Shown here: piece after piece, positions 31,901 to 42,030 of the stretch | Numbering within the stretch: position 1 is the stretch's first letter | Layout of the letters: every line of letters starts with the position of its first letter | From: DATKFM01 sp963851215 | GTDB taxonomy: Bacteria > Pseudomonadota > Alphaproteobacteria > Dongiales > Dongiaceae | Assembly (NCBI GenBank): GCA_963851215.1 | Contig: CAWKOG010000020.1 | Span: 62,001 to 126,000, forward strand | Direction of reading: 5' to 3' | Length of the DNA: 64,000 nt | Notes under the pieces: generated by a model | The model's database searches: none | Seen by the model: only the letters and a program-made list of their open reading frames with translations | Told to the model about the DNA's origin: nothing | Translations under genes and position numbers: made by a program

Positions 31901-33011
31901 CGATGCGCCACTGGTTGCCGGAGACAAGCTGCAACGTCGCCCCAGCACCGTAGTCCTCAAAGCGGATCGTGTCGCCGGCGCTGCCGCCGTTGCCGGCAAA
32001 ATCAGTGATGAGATCGCCATTGGCCTCACCGGCTCTCACGACGAAAACGTCGTTACCGGCACCGCCGGTCAGGGTGTCGCTGCCGCCAGCGCCATTCAGC
32101 TCGTTGGCGCCTTTGTTGCCGAAGATCTGGTTGGCCTGACCGTTGCCCGTGCCGCTCACATTCTCGGTGCCAAGCAGCGTCAGGCTCCTGCCGGCGCCGG
32201 TCAGCGTCGCGCTGACATTCGTCGCCAATCCATCGGCGGCGACCACATCGACCTTGATGTTCAGCGTGCCGAGGCTGACGGCGACGCCCATGGCGGCGGT
32301 GATGCCGCCGCCGGAGAAGGTCAGCTCATAGGCGCCGCTGGCGAGCTTTACCCCGTAACCGCCGGCGCTCGCCGTATTCACGGTCGTCAAGGCGCCGCTC
32401 GACAGCAGGCGCGCATCCATGCGCACGCCGCCCCGGCCTTCGCCGATACCATAGAACCTGTCGCCGTTCGCGTCGAAGTAAGCCACGCCGGTGACAAATT
32501 GGCCGGTGCCGCTTTTCGCGAAATCCTCCGTCGCCATCGAGGCGTTGTAGCCTTGATAGGTTCCCGTGCGGACACCGATACCGATTTCACGGAAGTCTCC
32601 AAGGATATTTTGGCGATGACCGGTGCTCTCGAACAGGCCCTCGTGATGCGAGGCGATATTCGCCGTCAGGTTCAGTGTGCCTGTGGTTCCGCGCCAGGAA
32701 ATATTCTCGCCCCAGCGCCAGGAGCCGCTGAACGAATAGCCGGCCCCGCGCATGCGGTCCTCCGGATCCGACCCGCCGGCGCCGGTGTGATTGAATACGT
32801 CATTGTCCAGCATCCACTGGCTGTGGTTCTGTGCCGCCGTCGCCAGATTCGGATTGGATGCGAGAACTTGCTTGGGCGCGGCCGATATTGTGCCGGCAGC
32901 CAGCCCTTGATTGAGGTCGATGCCGTAGCGCGCCGCTTCGCCCGCCGGATCGAGACGCGCCCGATTGACAAGCTCAAGCAGCAGCTGTTCGTGCGCAGTC
33001 AATTCCGCCAT
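28948..33011 (-). pseudogene. CAP-domain RTX protein A, broken by two single-base insertions
   Basis: Three reading frames join into one RTX protein of about 1,353 residues. The N-terminus (33011-32500) is a CAP/SCP domain (HSQWML, WGENISWRG, GHRQNILGDFREIGIGVRTG). Then come repeated Ca-binding nonapeptides (GGAGNDTL type) and a C-terminal secretion region (DGRDTITDFTLG ... FVLAG). The first shift is near 30840-30847, where LNGIGNA jumps to NTIVGNASDN one base on. The second is at 29636: AACGTCATAGGCCGG here against AACATCATGGCCGG in the neighbouring paralogue shows one extra base. The total length, 3n+2, fits two +1 insertions. It would be an extracellular type-I-secreted protein if the frame were restored. 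No T1SS genes are in the window. Confidence 0.82.
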
Positions 33012-33205
33012 GACAATCGAAGACGCTCAACGCTGAGATTCGGATCGTTAAGCGGAGATTAACTGCGACTTATGAAAGCCTCCTTAAGGCTAGCGCTGCG
33101 CTTCCCGCGCACTCTTGGTTAAGAATGCAGGTGCAAAAGTTGTCTCGAAATTTTATGCGTATTATGCCGAGTAACGCAGGCGGCATGCACGCTGACGGAA
33201 TGCCG

Positions 33206-35494
33206 CTATGTCAGGACAAGGTTGCCGTCGGCGATCATCTGGCTAACGCTCAGGCCGGTAACATTCGTTAGCACGAACGCATCGGTGAAGCTTGTTCCGC
33301 CGACCGCGCCGTTGGCATCAATGCGCACGATCGTGTTGCTGCCGCTGACGACGAGCTGCACGAACTCACTCGCATTGTCGCCCGCATCATAACCGCTGAG
33401 CACATCGCCGACATCCAGGCGATCGCCGCCGGAGCCCTTGGTGAAGTCCTGGATCGTATCGCGTCCGTCGCTCGCCGTCGCACGCCAGAAGGTGTCGGAC
33501 CCGGTGCCGCCATTGAGCACATCATTGCCGCCAGCACCGCGCAGCGTGTCGTTGCCGCTGCTTCCCAAGAGGGAATTTGCGGCGGCATTTCCGGTGAGGA
33601 GATTGTTGGCGCTATTGCCCGTGCCGCCGATCCCCGACGAACCGCCGAGGATGAGATTCTCCAGGTTGGCGCCCAGCGTATAGGTGATGCCGACTTGCAC
33701 GCTGTCGGTACCTTCGCCGCTGTTCTCCGTGACGATGTCGCCCGCGGATCCGACATAGTAGTAGTCGTTTCCGGCGCCGCCGATCATCGTGTCATTGCCC
33801 GATCCGCCATTGAGCGAGTCTGCGCCCGCACCGCCGGTCAGGGAGTCGTTGCCCGAGCCGCTGGCCAGCGAGTTGTTCCCCTCGTTGCCGGCCATGATGT
33901 TGCCTGAGCTGTTGCCGGTACCGTTGATGTTGCCCGCGCCCGCCAGCAGCGTCAGGTGCTCGACATAGCTGCCGAGCGTGTAGGTGATCGAGCTCTGTAC
34001 CGTATCCGCGCCCTGGCCGGAGCCTTCGGATACGCGGTCGGTCGTTGCATCGACGCCATAGCTATCGTTGCCGGAGCTGCCGGCCATGCTGTCGGCGCCG
34101 AGACTGCCGGTCATGACATCGTTGCCGGTTCCGCCTAGCAGCGTGTCGTTGCCATCGCTGCCGGTCAGGCGGTCGTCGCCCGCATCGCCGGAAATTCTGT
34201 CGGCACCGGCCAAGCCATCGATCGTATCGGCGCCCGTGGTGCCGGCCAGCGTGTCGGCGCCCGCCGTCGCGCCGCCACCACCACCGCCGCCACCCGGCAG
34301 AGTGCTGGTGCTGCCGTCGAACGTGAAATCGCCACTGGCGACGGCGCCGGTGATGGTGACCGTGTCCGTGAAGCCGCCGCCGCTGACCTGCCATTGATTG
34401 CCGGAGATATTGGTCAGCGTGGCGCCCGTGCCATAGCCCTCAAAGCGGATCGTGTCGCCGGACGAACTGCCATTGCCGGTGAAATCGGAAATCGCGTCGC
34501 CGTTGGCTTCGCCGGCCTTGAGGATGAACACGTCATTGCCCGCGCCGCCGCCCAGCGTATCGCCACCGCCGCCGCCGTTGATCTGGTTGACGCCCTTGTT
34601 GCCGTTGATGTTGTTGGCGAGGCTGTTGCCCGTGGCGTTGACGTTGTCGATCCCCAGCAGCACCAGGCCCCGGGTGTTCGCGCCCAGCGTGGCGCTGACA
34701 TTGGTGCCGAGCGTATCGGTTCCCATCACGTCCAGCTTGATGTTCTCGCTGGCGATGGCGACAGCAATGCCGAGTGCAGCAGACAGCCCGCCGCCGGAGA
34801 AGGTTACGTCATAGGTACCCGCGGCAAGCTTGGTCTGATAGCCACCAGCCGCCGCTGTCGTCGTGGAGACGAGCGCGCCGCTGCTGTTGCGCGCATCCAT
34901 GCGAATGCCGCCGCGGCCCTCGCCCACAGTGTAGAACTTGTCGCCATCGGCATCGAAATAGGCGACTCCGGTCAGGAAATTGCCAGTGCCGCTGCGGGCG
35001 AAATTCTCGGTGATCATCGAGGCGTTATAGCCCTGGTACACGCCGGTGCGAACGCCGACGCCGATCTCGCGGAACCCGGGATCGAGCATGTTCTCGCGGT
35101 GTCCGGGACTCTGGAACAGGCTGTTATGCTGGATGCCGACAGAAGATGTCAGGTTCAGGGTACCGGTGGTGCCGCGCCAGGAAATGTTCTCGCCCCAGCT
35201 CCACGACCCGGTAAAGGTGTACCCGGCGGCACTCATCCGGTTCCCGGCATTCGAGCCGCCTGAGCCCGTATGAGAGAAGGTGTCGGTGTCCAGCATCCAC
35301 TGGCTGTGGCCTTGTGCCGCTGTTGCCAGGTTCCCATTGCCCGCCAACGGCTGCTTCGAATCGGCCGATATCGTGCCCGACGCCAACCCGTCATTCAGCC
35401 CGATGCCGTTGCGCGCCGCCTCACCGGCCGGGTCGAGCCGGGCTCGATTGATCAGCTCCAGCAGATACTGTTCCTGCGCGGTGAGATCGGCCAT
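33206..35494 (-). CDS. CAP-domain RTX protein B, intact tandem paralogue
   Basis: The 762-residue product has a CAP/SCP domain (about 1-165: LLELINRARLDPAGEAA, HSQWMLDTDTFSHTG, WGENISWRGTTG, GHRENMLDPGFREIGVGV) and a beta domain (about 165-290). RTX nonapeptide blocks interrupted by an eight-Gly linker (near 405) follow, and a type-I secretion C-terminus (DGRDTIQDFTKGSGGDRLDV ... FVLTN). It lacks a signal peptide, as expected for type I export. It is the upstream copy of a tandem pair with RTX A, separated by 194 bases that should contain the promoter of A. CAP domains are found in secreted proteins of many functions. Confidence 0.9.
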   Translation of the reverse strand: MADLTAQEQYLLELINRARLDPAGEAARNGIGLNDGLASGTISADSKQPLAGNGNLATAAQGHSQWMLDTDTFSHTGSGGSNAGNRMSAAGYTFTGSWSWGENISWRGTTGTLNLTSSVGIQHNSLFQSPGHRENMLDPGFREIGVGVRTGVYQGYNASMITENFARSGTGNFLTGVAYFDADGDKFYTVGEGRGGIRMDARNSSGALVSTTTAAAGGYQTKLAAGTYDVTFSGGGLSAALGIAVAIASENIKLDVMGTDTLGTNVSATLGANTRGLVLLGIDNVNATGNSLANNINGNKGVNQINGGGGGDTLGGGAGNDVFILKAGEANGDAISDFTGNGSSSGDTIRFEGYGTGATLTNISGNQWQVSGGGFTDTVTITGAVASGDFTFDGSTSTLPGGGGGGGGATAGADTLAGTTGADTIDGLAGADRISGDAGDDRLTGSDGNDTLLGGTGNDVMTGSLGADSMAGSSGNDSYGVDATTDRVSEGSGQGADTVQSSITYTLGSYVEHLTLLAGAGNINGTGNSSGNIMAGNEGNNSLASGSGNDSLTGGAGADSLNGGSGNDTMIGGAGNDYYYVGSAGDIVTENSGEGTDSVQVGITYTLGANLENLILGGSSGIGGTGNSANNLLTGNAAANSLLGSSGNDTLRGAGGNDVLNGGTGSDTFWRATASDGRDTIQDFTKGSGGDRLDVGDVLSGYDAGDNASEFVQLVVSGSNTIVRIDANGAVGGTSFTDAFVLTNVTGLSVSQMIADGNLVLT

Positions 35495-35863
35495 TGTCAG
35501 TCCCCTCGTCGGCCAAGGCAGGAGGCATCCCCGGACCGCAGAAAGCGGCTGGGATCGGCAGGCACGGGAACTGTTGCAGCCCGGTGTTCACCGGGCAACC
35601 TCTGACTCGAGGCTTGCATTAAGATATCTGGCCCACTTTCCTGCTTCCGGGAAAGGTTCATGCGTTGCATGATCCCCCCTCCTCCCAGAGATTGCGACTT
35701 ATCGACAAAACATCGTCCAAGGGGAGCGGCAAAATTGTGACTGAAGCCTGTTCACGAAGATGAATAGACTGAGATGCAATCGGAGATTTATTGTAGACAA
35801 TCTGCTGATTTTCCGAGTGGCACATTTATGAACATAGTGTCGTAAACCAAAGAGAGACTTTAG
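35495..35863. other. Intergenic region between RTX B and the epimerase gene
   Basis: This 369-base region between head-to-head genes becomes AT-rich at about 35700-35860, which is the likely promoter area. I see no gene, repeat or recognisable operator in it. Confidence 0.45.
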
Positions 35864-36808
35864 ATGGGTGCGGGACAGCGGTATCTGGTCACGGGCGCGG
35901 CGGGCTGTATCGGCGCTTGGGTCGTCGCCAATCTGGTACGCAGGGGCGCCGCGGTAACGGCTTTCGATCTTTCGGAGGACCGGCGGCGGTTGCGGTTGAT
36001 CCTGGAGAAGGAGCAGGCCGACGGCGTCGACTGGATCAAGGGCGATCTGACCGACACGGCTGTTGTCGAGCGCGCGGTGGACGGAAGCGGCGCCGACGCC
36101 ATCATCCATCTGGCGGCGCTGCAGGTGCCGTTCTGCAAGGCCGACCCCGCCCTGGGCGCGCGCGTCAATGTGGTCGGCCATGTGAACGTGATGGAGGCGG
36201 CACGCAAGCATGGCGTGAAGCATCTCGTCTATGCCAGCTCCGTCGCCGCGCTGTCGGCGGAGAACGCGGACTCGCCCCATACGCTCTATGGCGTCTATAA
36301 GGCCGCCGACGAAGGCATCGCCCGCGTCTACGCCCTGGATTGGGGCGTGCAGAGCATCGGCTTGCGGCCTCACACTGTCTATGGGCCGGGCCGCGATCAG
36401 GGACTGACCTCGGCGCCGACGAAGGCGATGCTGGCCGCGGCCGCCGGACGGCCGTTTACCATCCCCTTCACCGGCGCGATGAATTTTCAGTTCGTCAGCG
36501 AAGTGGCCGATATCTTCATCCGTGCCGCCGATGCGGAAATCGCCGCCGATCAAAGCCCGGTGTTCGATCTCATGGGGGCCAAGGCGGAAGTGGCCGATAT
36601 CGTCGCCGAGCTGCGCCGCGTCGAGCCCGCGGCCAAGATCGTCTGCGAAGGCGCTAGCCTGCCGTTCCCCGTGGAGTTCGATGACCGGCCCTTGCGCCGC
36701 GTTGTCGGCGACTGGACGACGATTCCCTTGAGCGACGGTATCGTACGGTCGGTGGAGACCTTTCGCCATCTGCTGAGCCGCGGCCTGATCAGCGCCGACG
36801 CCGCCTGA
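35864..36808 (+). CDS. NAD-dependent epimerase/dehydratase (extended SDR)
   Basis: The 314-residue product has the cofactor loop YLVTGAAGCIGAWVV, IIHLAALQVP, catalytic Ser in YASSVAALS and YGVYK, followed by RPHTVYGPGRDQGLTSAPTKA. The fold is that of nucleotide-sugar or hydroxy-acid epimerases and dehydrogenases; the substrate is not evident. A short spacer of 2 bases separates it from the P-loop-like gene, so the two are probably one operon. Confidence 0.9.
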   Translation: MGAGQRYLVTGAAGCIGAWVVANLVRRGAAVTAFDLSEDRRRLRLILEKEQADGVDWIKGDLTDTAVVERAVDGSGADAIIHLAALQVPFCKADPALGARVNVVGHVNVMEAARKHGVKHLVYASSVAALSAENADSPHTLYGVYKAADEGIARVYALDWGVQSIGLRPHTVYGPGRDQGLTSAPTKAMLAAAAGRPFTIPFTGAMNFQFVSEVADIFIRAADAEIAADQSPVFDLMGAKAEVADIVAELRRVEPAAKIVCEGASLPFPVEFDDRPLRRVVGDWTTIPLSDGIVRSVETFRHLLSRGLISADAA

Positions 36809-36810
36809 AC

Positions 36811-37747
36811 ATGGGCGAGGACTCGACCGCGCTGACGCTGCTCACCGAGCAGATCCTGCTTTTTGCCACCGTGGTCGGTGCGGTGGCCACACTGCCGGCC
36901 CTGATCGAATTCCTCATCGACCGCCGCAAGCGGAAAGAACGGATTGCCCTCAGCCTCGACGATCTTGATGTCGGTAATCTCGACGTGCCGCTGGCGGGAC
37001 TGGATGGATTGCTGGGCGATATCGCGGATCTGATCGACCGGGCGAAACATCCGGACGCCTACAACACGCTTCGCGTCGGCAACGAAATCCTGATCATCGG
37101 CCCCAATCTCAACGGCAAGAAAGCGCTGGCCCGACGCATCGCCAAGGAAGCCGGCATGGACCGGCTGATCGTCGTCTATAACCCCCGCAACGCCGATGCG
37201 CTTGCCAAGGCAAAGAGCCTGATCTGGCACTACCGGCGGCAGAAAGTGATGCTGCTCTTGCCGCGGCTCGACCATGTGGCCGAACATGAGGACGATGAGG
37301 TCTTCGCTGAGCTTGGACGCGCTGATCGACACCACATCCAATCTCAGCAACACGCTGGTCGTCGGCACGGCGGTGCGGTTCGAGCCGAACGGCCTGCTGG
37401 ACAACATGTTCGGCATCGTCCTGGCCCTGCCGGGCACGCCCTTGGCTGTGGCGAGCGCTCAAGGCGATGATATCGCCGAGGAGGCGCGGCGCATACTCAT
37501 CGATGTTGCGCGATACTATCTGGAGCAGGCGACGGGTGGCGGCTATGTGCTGCAGGGCCTGGACGAACCGGCGGCGGTGCAGCGCATCGGCCAGGCGGCG
37601 CGCAGTCCGGCGGATGTGGAAGACATCGTCGTGCTCTGCCAGACGACCGCGATCTACCGCCAGCGCTCCGGCGCAACGAAGTTTCCGGAGATATCAGCCG
37701 CAGTGATCGAGAAATCGATCCGCCGCGTGATCGTCACGCAGGCGTGA
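36811..37747 (+). pseudogene. Membrane-anchored P-loop/AAA-like protein, frameshifted at CTT-G
   Basis: An N-terminal helix (about 11-38) is followed by a nucleotide-binding-like core: IIGPNLNGKKALAR (a P-loop with GKK in place of GKT/S), VMLLLPRLDHV (Walker-B-like) and TLVVGTAVRF. The frame breaks at codon 168: CTT at 37312-37314, then G. The expected ELDALIDTTSNLSNT continues in the +1 frame, so one T is extra relative to GAG-CTG-GAC. The downstream frame runs to 37747, giving about 312 residues. If the lesion is a sequencing error, the gene is intact. Function unknown. Confidence 0.75.
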
Positions 37748-37967
37748 CGTCGTCCGTCTCCGCCCCTTCTCCCTCGACGGCGAACTCTTCGGCCAGCTCC
37801 GCCTGCAGATCGGCCAAATCCTGCGGGATCGGCATGCCCATGGCGCGCATCTGCCCGAGGATCGATTCCAGCCGCTGAAAGGCTTCGTGCCGGTCCTCGA
37901 TCTCGCCGTCCATCTCGGTGAGCCAGAGGGAGAGCGCCGCCTCCAGATCCTTGCGATCCATCGCCAT
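37734..37967 (-). CDS. Small acidic helical protein
   Basis: A 77-residue product starting MAMDRKDLEAALSLWL at 37967, with GGAGG 8 bases upstream. It is almost entirely helical and acidic, with LWLTEMDGEIEDRHEAFQRL and PIPQDLADLQAELAEEF, like a small helical adaptor. It overlaps the end of the P-loop-like gene by 14 bases on the opposite strand. Function unknown. Confidence 0.65.
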   Translation of the reverse strand: MAMDRKDLEAALSLWLTEMDGEIEDRHEAFQRLESILGQMRAMGMPIPQDLADLQAELAEEFAVEGEGAETDDVTPA

Positions 37968-38033
37968 GGGTGTGACCTCCAGCGGATGCGTCCGCACCGG
38001 CAGCATAACATGCTTCCCGACGCAGCAGGACGG

Positions 38034-38660
38034 CTATTGACGGCTGACCGCCAGATGCGCGCCCAGACCGACCAGCATCGAACCGCCGGCCAGCCGGACA
38101 AGACGTACGGCGCGGGCGCTTCGCTTCAGCCGTTCCAGAATCCTGTCGGCGAGAAGGATGGCGACGATATCGGCGGCGAAGAAGCAGAAGTTCACGAACA
38201 GCCCCAGAAGCAGGAACTGCAGCCAGACCGGCAGGAGCGCCGAGCCGTCGACGAATTGCGGCAGGAAAGCGATAAAGAACAGCGCTGTCTTCGGATTGAG
38301 CAGTTCGACGACGACGCTTTCGGCGAAGACGCGCCGCGTGCTCTTCGCCGCCGGCGACGGCATCTGGCCAAGGCTCCGGTTGCGGATCATCTGGATGCCG
38401 AGCCAGATCAGATATCCCGCGCCCGCGAGCTTCACGATCATGAACAGGTCTGGCGAATGGGCGAAGATCACCGACAGTCCCGCAGCCGCGGCGACCACAT
38501 GGACGAGGCCGCCCAGCGCCAGGCCCAGCGCCGCGAGGAAGCCGCCCCGGCGGCCCCGGCTCATCGTCTGCGCCACCGCGTAGAGGATCGCGGGGCCGGG
38601 AAACACGGCAAAGACCAGGGTAGCGGTGAGGAATGCCAGAAGATGTTCGGTCGAAGGCAT
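38034..38660 (-). CDS. LysE/RhtB-family amino-acid exporter
   Basis: The product has about 208 residues and six helices, with the family motif VFAVFPGPAILYAVAQTMSR near the start, AGAGYLIWLGIQMIRNRS, and LLNPKTALFFIAFLPQFV. The ATG at 38660 (MPSTEHLLAF) has GGAG upstream and is preferred over a TTG at 38681. Members export amino acids or homoserine lactones; the substrate is unknown. Confidence 0.9.
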   Translation of the reverse strand: MPSTEHLLAFLTATLVFAVFPGPAILYAVAQTMSRGRRGGFLAALGLALGGLVHVVAAAAGLSVIFAHSPDLFMIVKLAGAGYLIWLGIQMIRNRSLGQMPSPAAKSTRRVFAESVVVELLNPKTALFFIAFLPQFVDGSALLPVWLQFLLLGLFVNFCFFAADIVAILLADRILERLKRSARAVRLVRLAGGSMLVGLGAHLAVSRQ

Positions 38661-38710
38661 AGGTGCGGGAACTCCGGTCAATGAAATGACCAGTGCAGAC
38701 TAGCACATCG

Positions 38711-40838
38711 TCAGCCCATCACCACCAGCGCGTCGACGGCGATCGCGCCCTCGCCCTTGGGCATGACCAACAGCGGGTTGACGTCGAGTTCCACCAGCTT
38801 GGCCCGGTGCGCTTCGGCGAAGGCGGCGACGGCCATGACCGCATCGATGACCGCGTCGATATCGCCGGCCGGCTTGCCGCGATAGCCACGCAGCAGTTTG
38901 GCGACGCGCAAGCCCTGCACAGCCTCGGCCGCATCCGCACGGGTCACAGGCAGCAGCAGCGTTGCCGCGTCCTCCACCATCTCCACGAGGATGCCTCCGG
39001 CGCCGATCACCAGTACCAGGCCGAAGAGATCGTCGCGTTTCACGCCGATGATGAGCTCGGCGACGGCGCCGGTCATCTGCCGTTCGATCAGGAATTGCTC
39101 GGCCACGAGGCCGGGTTTGTAGGCGGCGACGGATTTTGTCATGCGCACGATAGCCGCCATCAGCGCCGCGCCATCGCCGATGTTCAAGCGCGACAGCTCC
39201 CGCCTCCGTCTTATGGGCAAGCACCGGCTTTGCCAATTTAGCGACTACCGGGAAGCCGACAGAAGTGGCGGCATTGACCGCGTCCACGGGTGTCGCCAGC
39301 GCCGCCTTCGGCACGGTCAGGCCGTGCTTTGCCAGGGCTTGCTTTGCGTCCCACTCCGACCACAGGCGCGTGGTCGTCGGCGCCGGCCCCACATCGGGCA
39401 ATTCGGCGGCGGCGCCGTCGGCGAGGATCTTCTTCTTCAGCCGCGCAAAGCGCACGCCGGCCGCAAAGGCATCGATGGCACTCTGCAACCCCTGCATCGG
39501 CGGACAGCCGGCGGCGACCGTCTTCTCCCGCGACGGCTTCGGCATCGTCTCCGGCAGTGTGGTCGTCACGATCGCCTGCTTGCCGTTGCGGCGCGCCGCC
39601 TCGATCACCGCCCGCACCGCCCGGTCGCAATCTGCCGTGCCCAGGGCGTCGGCGTTCGGATAGTCCAGGATCAGCATGCCCGCATCGAACTCGCCCGCCA
39701 GCACGGTATCGAAGCATTTCGTCAGCAAATCCTCATTACCCCAGAGCGAGGTGTTGTAGTCCAGCGGATTGGAGATCGAGGCGAACACCGGGAGCTGCGC
39801 CCTGATCGCCTCATGCTGCGCCGGCGGGAACTGCGGCAGCGTCAGGCCATGCTCGGCCATATAGTCCGCCGTCATCAGGCTGTCACCGCCGGAGCAGGTG
39901 AACACCGCCAGCCGGTCGCCGCCGACCTGCTGCGCAACGGAAAGATACTTGATCGTCTCCATGAGATCGGCGAGCGAGTTGACCCGGATGACGCCGAGCC
40001 GGTCGAACAGCGTGTCATAGAGCTTGTCGCTGCCGGCCAGCGAGCTGGTATGGCTCATCGCCAGCTTGGCGCCCAGTTCCGAGCGGCCAGCCTTGAACGC
40101 CACGATGGGCTTGTTCGCCGCCAGCGACTTGCGTGCGGCGCGGCTGAAGGCGGGAATGTCGGCGAGACCCTCGATATAAAGGCCGATCGCGGTCACGCGC
40201 GGATCGTCGGCCAGTCCCTCGATATAGTCGGAGATGCGCATGACCGCCTGGTTGCCGGCGCTGATTACATAGGAGAACGGCACCGAGCGGTCGTTGAAGG
40301 TGAGCGTCAGAGCGATGTTGCCGCTCTGGCTGATGATCGCCGCACCCTGCTCCGCCTTCCACAAGCCGGGGCCAGAGGCGAACATGATGACGCTGTCGAG
40401 ATAGTTGATCAGGCCATAGCAGTTCGGTCCCACCAGCGCGAGATCGCCGGCCGCGGCCACGAGTTGCTTTTGCAACTCAATACCCTCGCCGCCGACCTCG
40501 GCATAACCGGCGGCATAGCAGACCGCGCCGCCCGCATCCCGCGCTACCAGCGACTTCACGATGTCGATGGTGAGATCTCGCGGCACCGCGATGAAGGTCG
40601 CGTCAGGCGATTCCGGCAGCGCCTCGATCGTCGGATAGGTCTTGAGCCCGGCGATGTCAGGATATTTCGGGCTCACCGGCCAGATCTGCCCGGCATAGCC
40701 ATTGGCCAGGCAGAGCTTGATCGGCACAGCCAGATTGGAGCCGCCGACGAACGCCACATGGCGCGGGCTCAGCAGACGCCGGAGATTGGCGAGGCGCTTC
40801 CTATTTGAGGGGTCGTTGCCGTCAGGCATGCGCGACAT
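38711..40838 (-). pseudogene. ADP-forming acetate/acyl-CoA ligase (NDP-forming), frameshifted at CTT-G
   Basis: The first 550 codons give the CoA-binding and succinyl-CoA-synthetase-like domains: HVAFVGGSNLAVPIKL, GYAEVGGEG, LVGPNCYGLIN, AIISQSGNIALTL, and AMSHTSSLAGSDKLYD with the catalytic His. The ATP-grasp part begins PVVAKLAKPVLAHKTEAGAV. The frame then breaks at CTT (39188-39186) followed by G. NIGDGAALMAAIVRMTK and ELDVNPLLVMPKGEGAIAVDA continue one base on, to a stop at 38711. One T is extra relative to CTG-AAC-ATC. The full protein would be about 708 residues, normal for the fused family. The enzyme would interconvert acyl-CoA and ADP with acid and ATP. Confidence 0.85.
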
Positions 40839-40850
40839 GATCTCTTTAAA

Positions 40851-41013
40851 TTGTCATCCCGGACAATCGCACGTCAGCGCGATTGTCCGGGACCCATGAA
40901 CACCGAGCGGCGGAGAGTCAACTTGACGAGTTTCGTATGCATGGGTCCCGGGTTCCGGCGCACGAGACAAACGCTTTGCGTTTGCTCGGGAAGCGCCGGC
41001 CCCGGGATGACAA
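40851..41013. repeat. 163-bp palindromic REP/BIME-like element
   Basis: The element is bounded by a perfect 12-bp inverted repeat TTGTCATCCCGG (40851-40862) and CCGGGATGACAA (41002-41013). Inside, CCCGGACAATCGC (40858-40870) pairs with GCGATTGTCCGGG (40879-40891), GACCCATG pairs with CATGGGTC, and CAAACGC pairs with GCGTTTG. The GTCATCCCGG...CCGGGATGAC form resembles intergenic palindromic repeats common in alphaproteobacteria. It fills the gap between the acyl-CoA ligase start and the carnitine dehydrogenase stop. Confidence 0.8.
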
Positions 41014-41037
41014 CAATTATTACAGCTAACGTCACGC

Positions 41038-42009
41038 CTACACCGGCGCCTTCCCGCCGGCCGCCTTGCGGGCATCCTCCACCGCCTCCATCACCCGGAT
41101 CAGGCAGTCGTCACGGAAGCGCTCGAGCTCCTTGATCGACCAGCCCTTAGCTTGCTCACCCGTGCCTTCGACCATGCGGTCGATCAGGGCCTGAGTCAGC
41201 TTCGGCGCCTTGTGGTTGGTCCACGGCAGATCCAGCGCCGGGCCGAACTGCTCCAGCATATGCTTCATGCCGCCCTCGCCGCCGGCCAGATGATAGATGA
41301 GGTTGGTGCCCATGAAGGCCCAGCGCAGGCCGGGGCCGTAGCGGATGGCGTCGTCGATCTCGCCCGTGGTGGCAATACCGTCATTGACGAGATGCAGGAT
41401 CTCGCGCCACAGAGCCTCCTGCAGCCGGTCGGCGATATAGCCGTCGATCTCCTTGCGCACCTTCAGCGCCCGCATGCCGATGGAAGTATAGAACTTCATC
41501 GCATTGTCGATGGCCGCGGCATCGGTCTTCTTGCCGCCGAGCACTTCACAGAGCGGCAGCAGATAGACCGGATTGAAGGGATGACCGACGAGCACGCGGC
41601 CGGGATGCTTGCAATCCGCCTGGAACTCCGACGGCAGAAGACCGGAGGAGCTGGAAGCGATGATGACGTCCGGCCGCGCATTGGCATCGATCTCAGCATG
41701 GAGCTTGCGCTTGAGGTCAATGCGCTCAGGCGCGCTCTCCTGCACGAAGTCGGATTTCGAGGCCGCTTCCGCCACGCTCTTGGCGAACTTCATGCGCTTC
41801 TGATCGGCCCCGGGCTTGAGGCCGATGCGGGTCAAGGCCGGCCAGGCATTGGCGACGCTGGCGCGGGTCGCCGCTTCGGCGTTCGGCGCGGGATCGCTGA
41901 CGATGACATCGAGTTCGGCCGCCAGGCAGCGCGCCGCCCAGCCGCTGCCGATGACGCCGCCGCCGACGATGCCGACGGTCTTGATGGGGGATGATCCGGG
42001 TGCGGGCAT
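41038..42009 (-). CDS. L-carnitine dehydrogenase / 3-hydroxyacyl-CoA dehydrogenase-family enzyme
   Basis: About 323 residues from the ATG at 42009 (AGAGGA upstream). It has the NAD-binding TVGIVGGGVIGSGWAARCL, the HAD core VQESAPERIDLKRKLHAEID, SSSSGLLPSEFQ with GHPFNPVYLLPLCEV, and the C-terminal dimer region DDAIRYGPGLRWAFMG. The loop pattern and the adjacent BKACE gene match carnitine dehydrogenases, which make 3-dehydrocarnitine. A generic beta-hydroxyacid dehydrogenase is the alternative. Confidence 0.85.
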   Translation of the reverse strand: MPAPGSSPIKTVGIVGGGVIGSGWAARCLAAELDVIVSDPAPNAEAATRASVANAWPALTRIGLKPGADQKRMKFAKSVAEAASKSDFVQESAPERIDLKRKLHAEIDANARPDVIIASSSSGLLPSEFQADCKHPGRVLVGHPFNPVYLLPLCEVLGGKKTDAAAIDNAMKFYTSIGMRALKVRKEIDGYIADRLQEALWREILHLVNDGIATTGEIDDAIRYGPGLRWAFMGTNLIYHLAGGEGGMKHMLEQFGPALDLPWTNHKAPKLTQALIDRMVEGTGEQAKGWSIKELERFRDDCLIRVMEAVEDARKAAGGKAPV

Positions 42010-42030
42010 ATCCAGTCCTCTTAGGTCAAA

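Noticed and set aside
29528..33062. Long plus-strand open frames (29528-30865 and 31572-33062) opposite RTX A
   Set aside because: They are antisense shadows of Gly/Asp-rich RTX repeats. Sequence is low-complexity Ala/Val/Ile/Arg with no domain.
29000..35200. Regular short repeats suggesting a CRISPR or satellite array
   Set aside because: The periodicity is 27 bases with degenerate units encoding GGxGNDxLx nonapeptides, so it is protein-coding RTX repeat and not an array with spacers.
35699..36769. A 356-residue minus-strand open frame over the epimerase gene
   Set aside because: The plus-strand gene has full extended-SDR motifs; the opposite frame has none.
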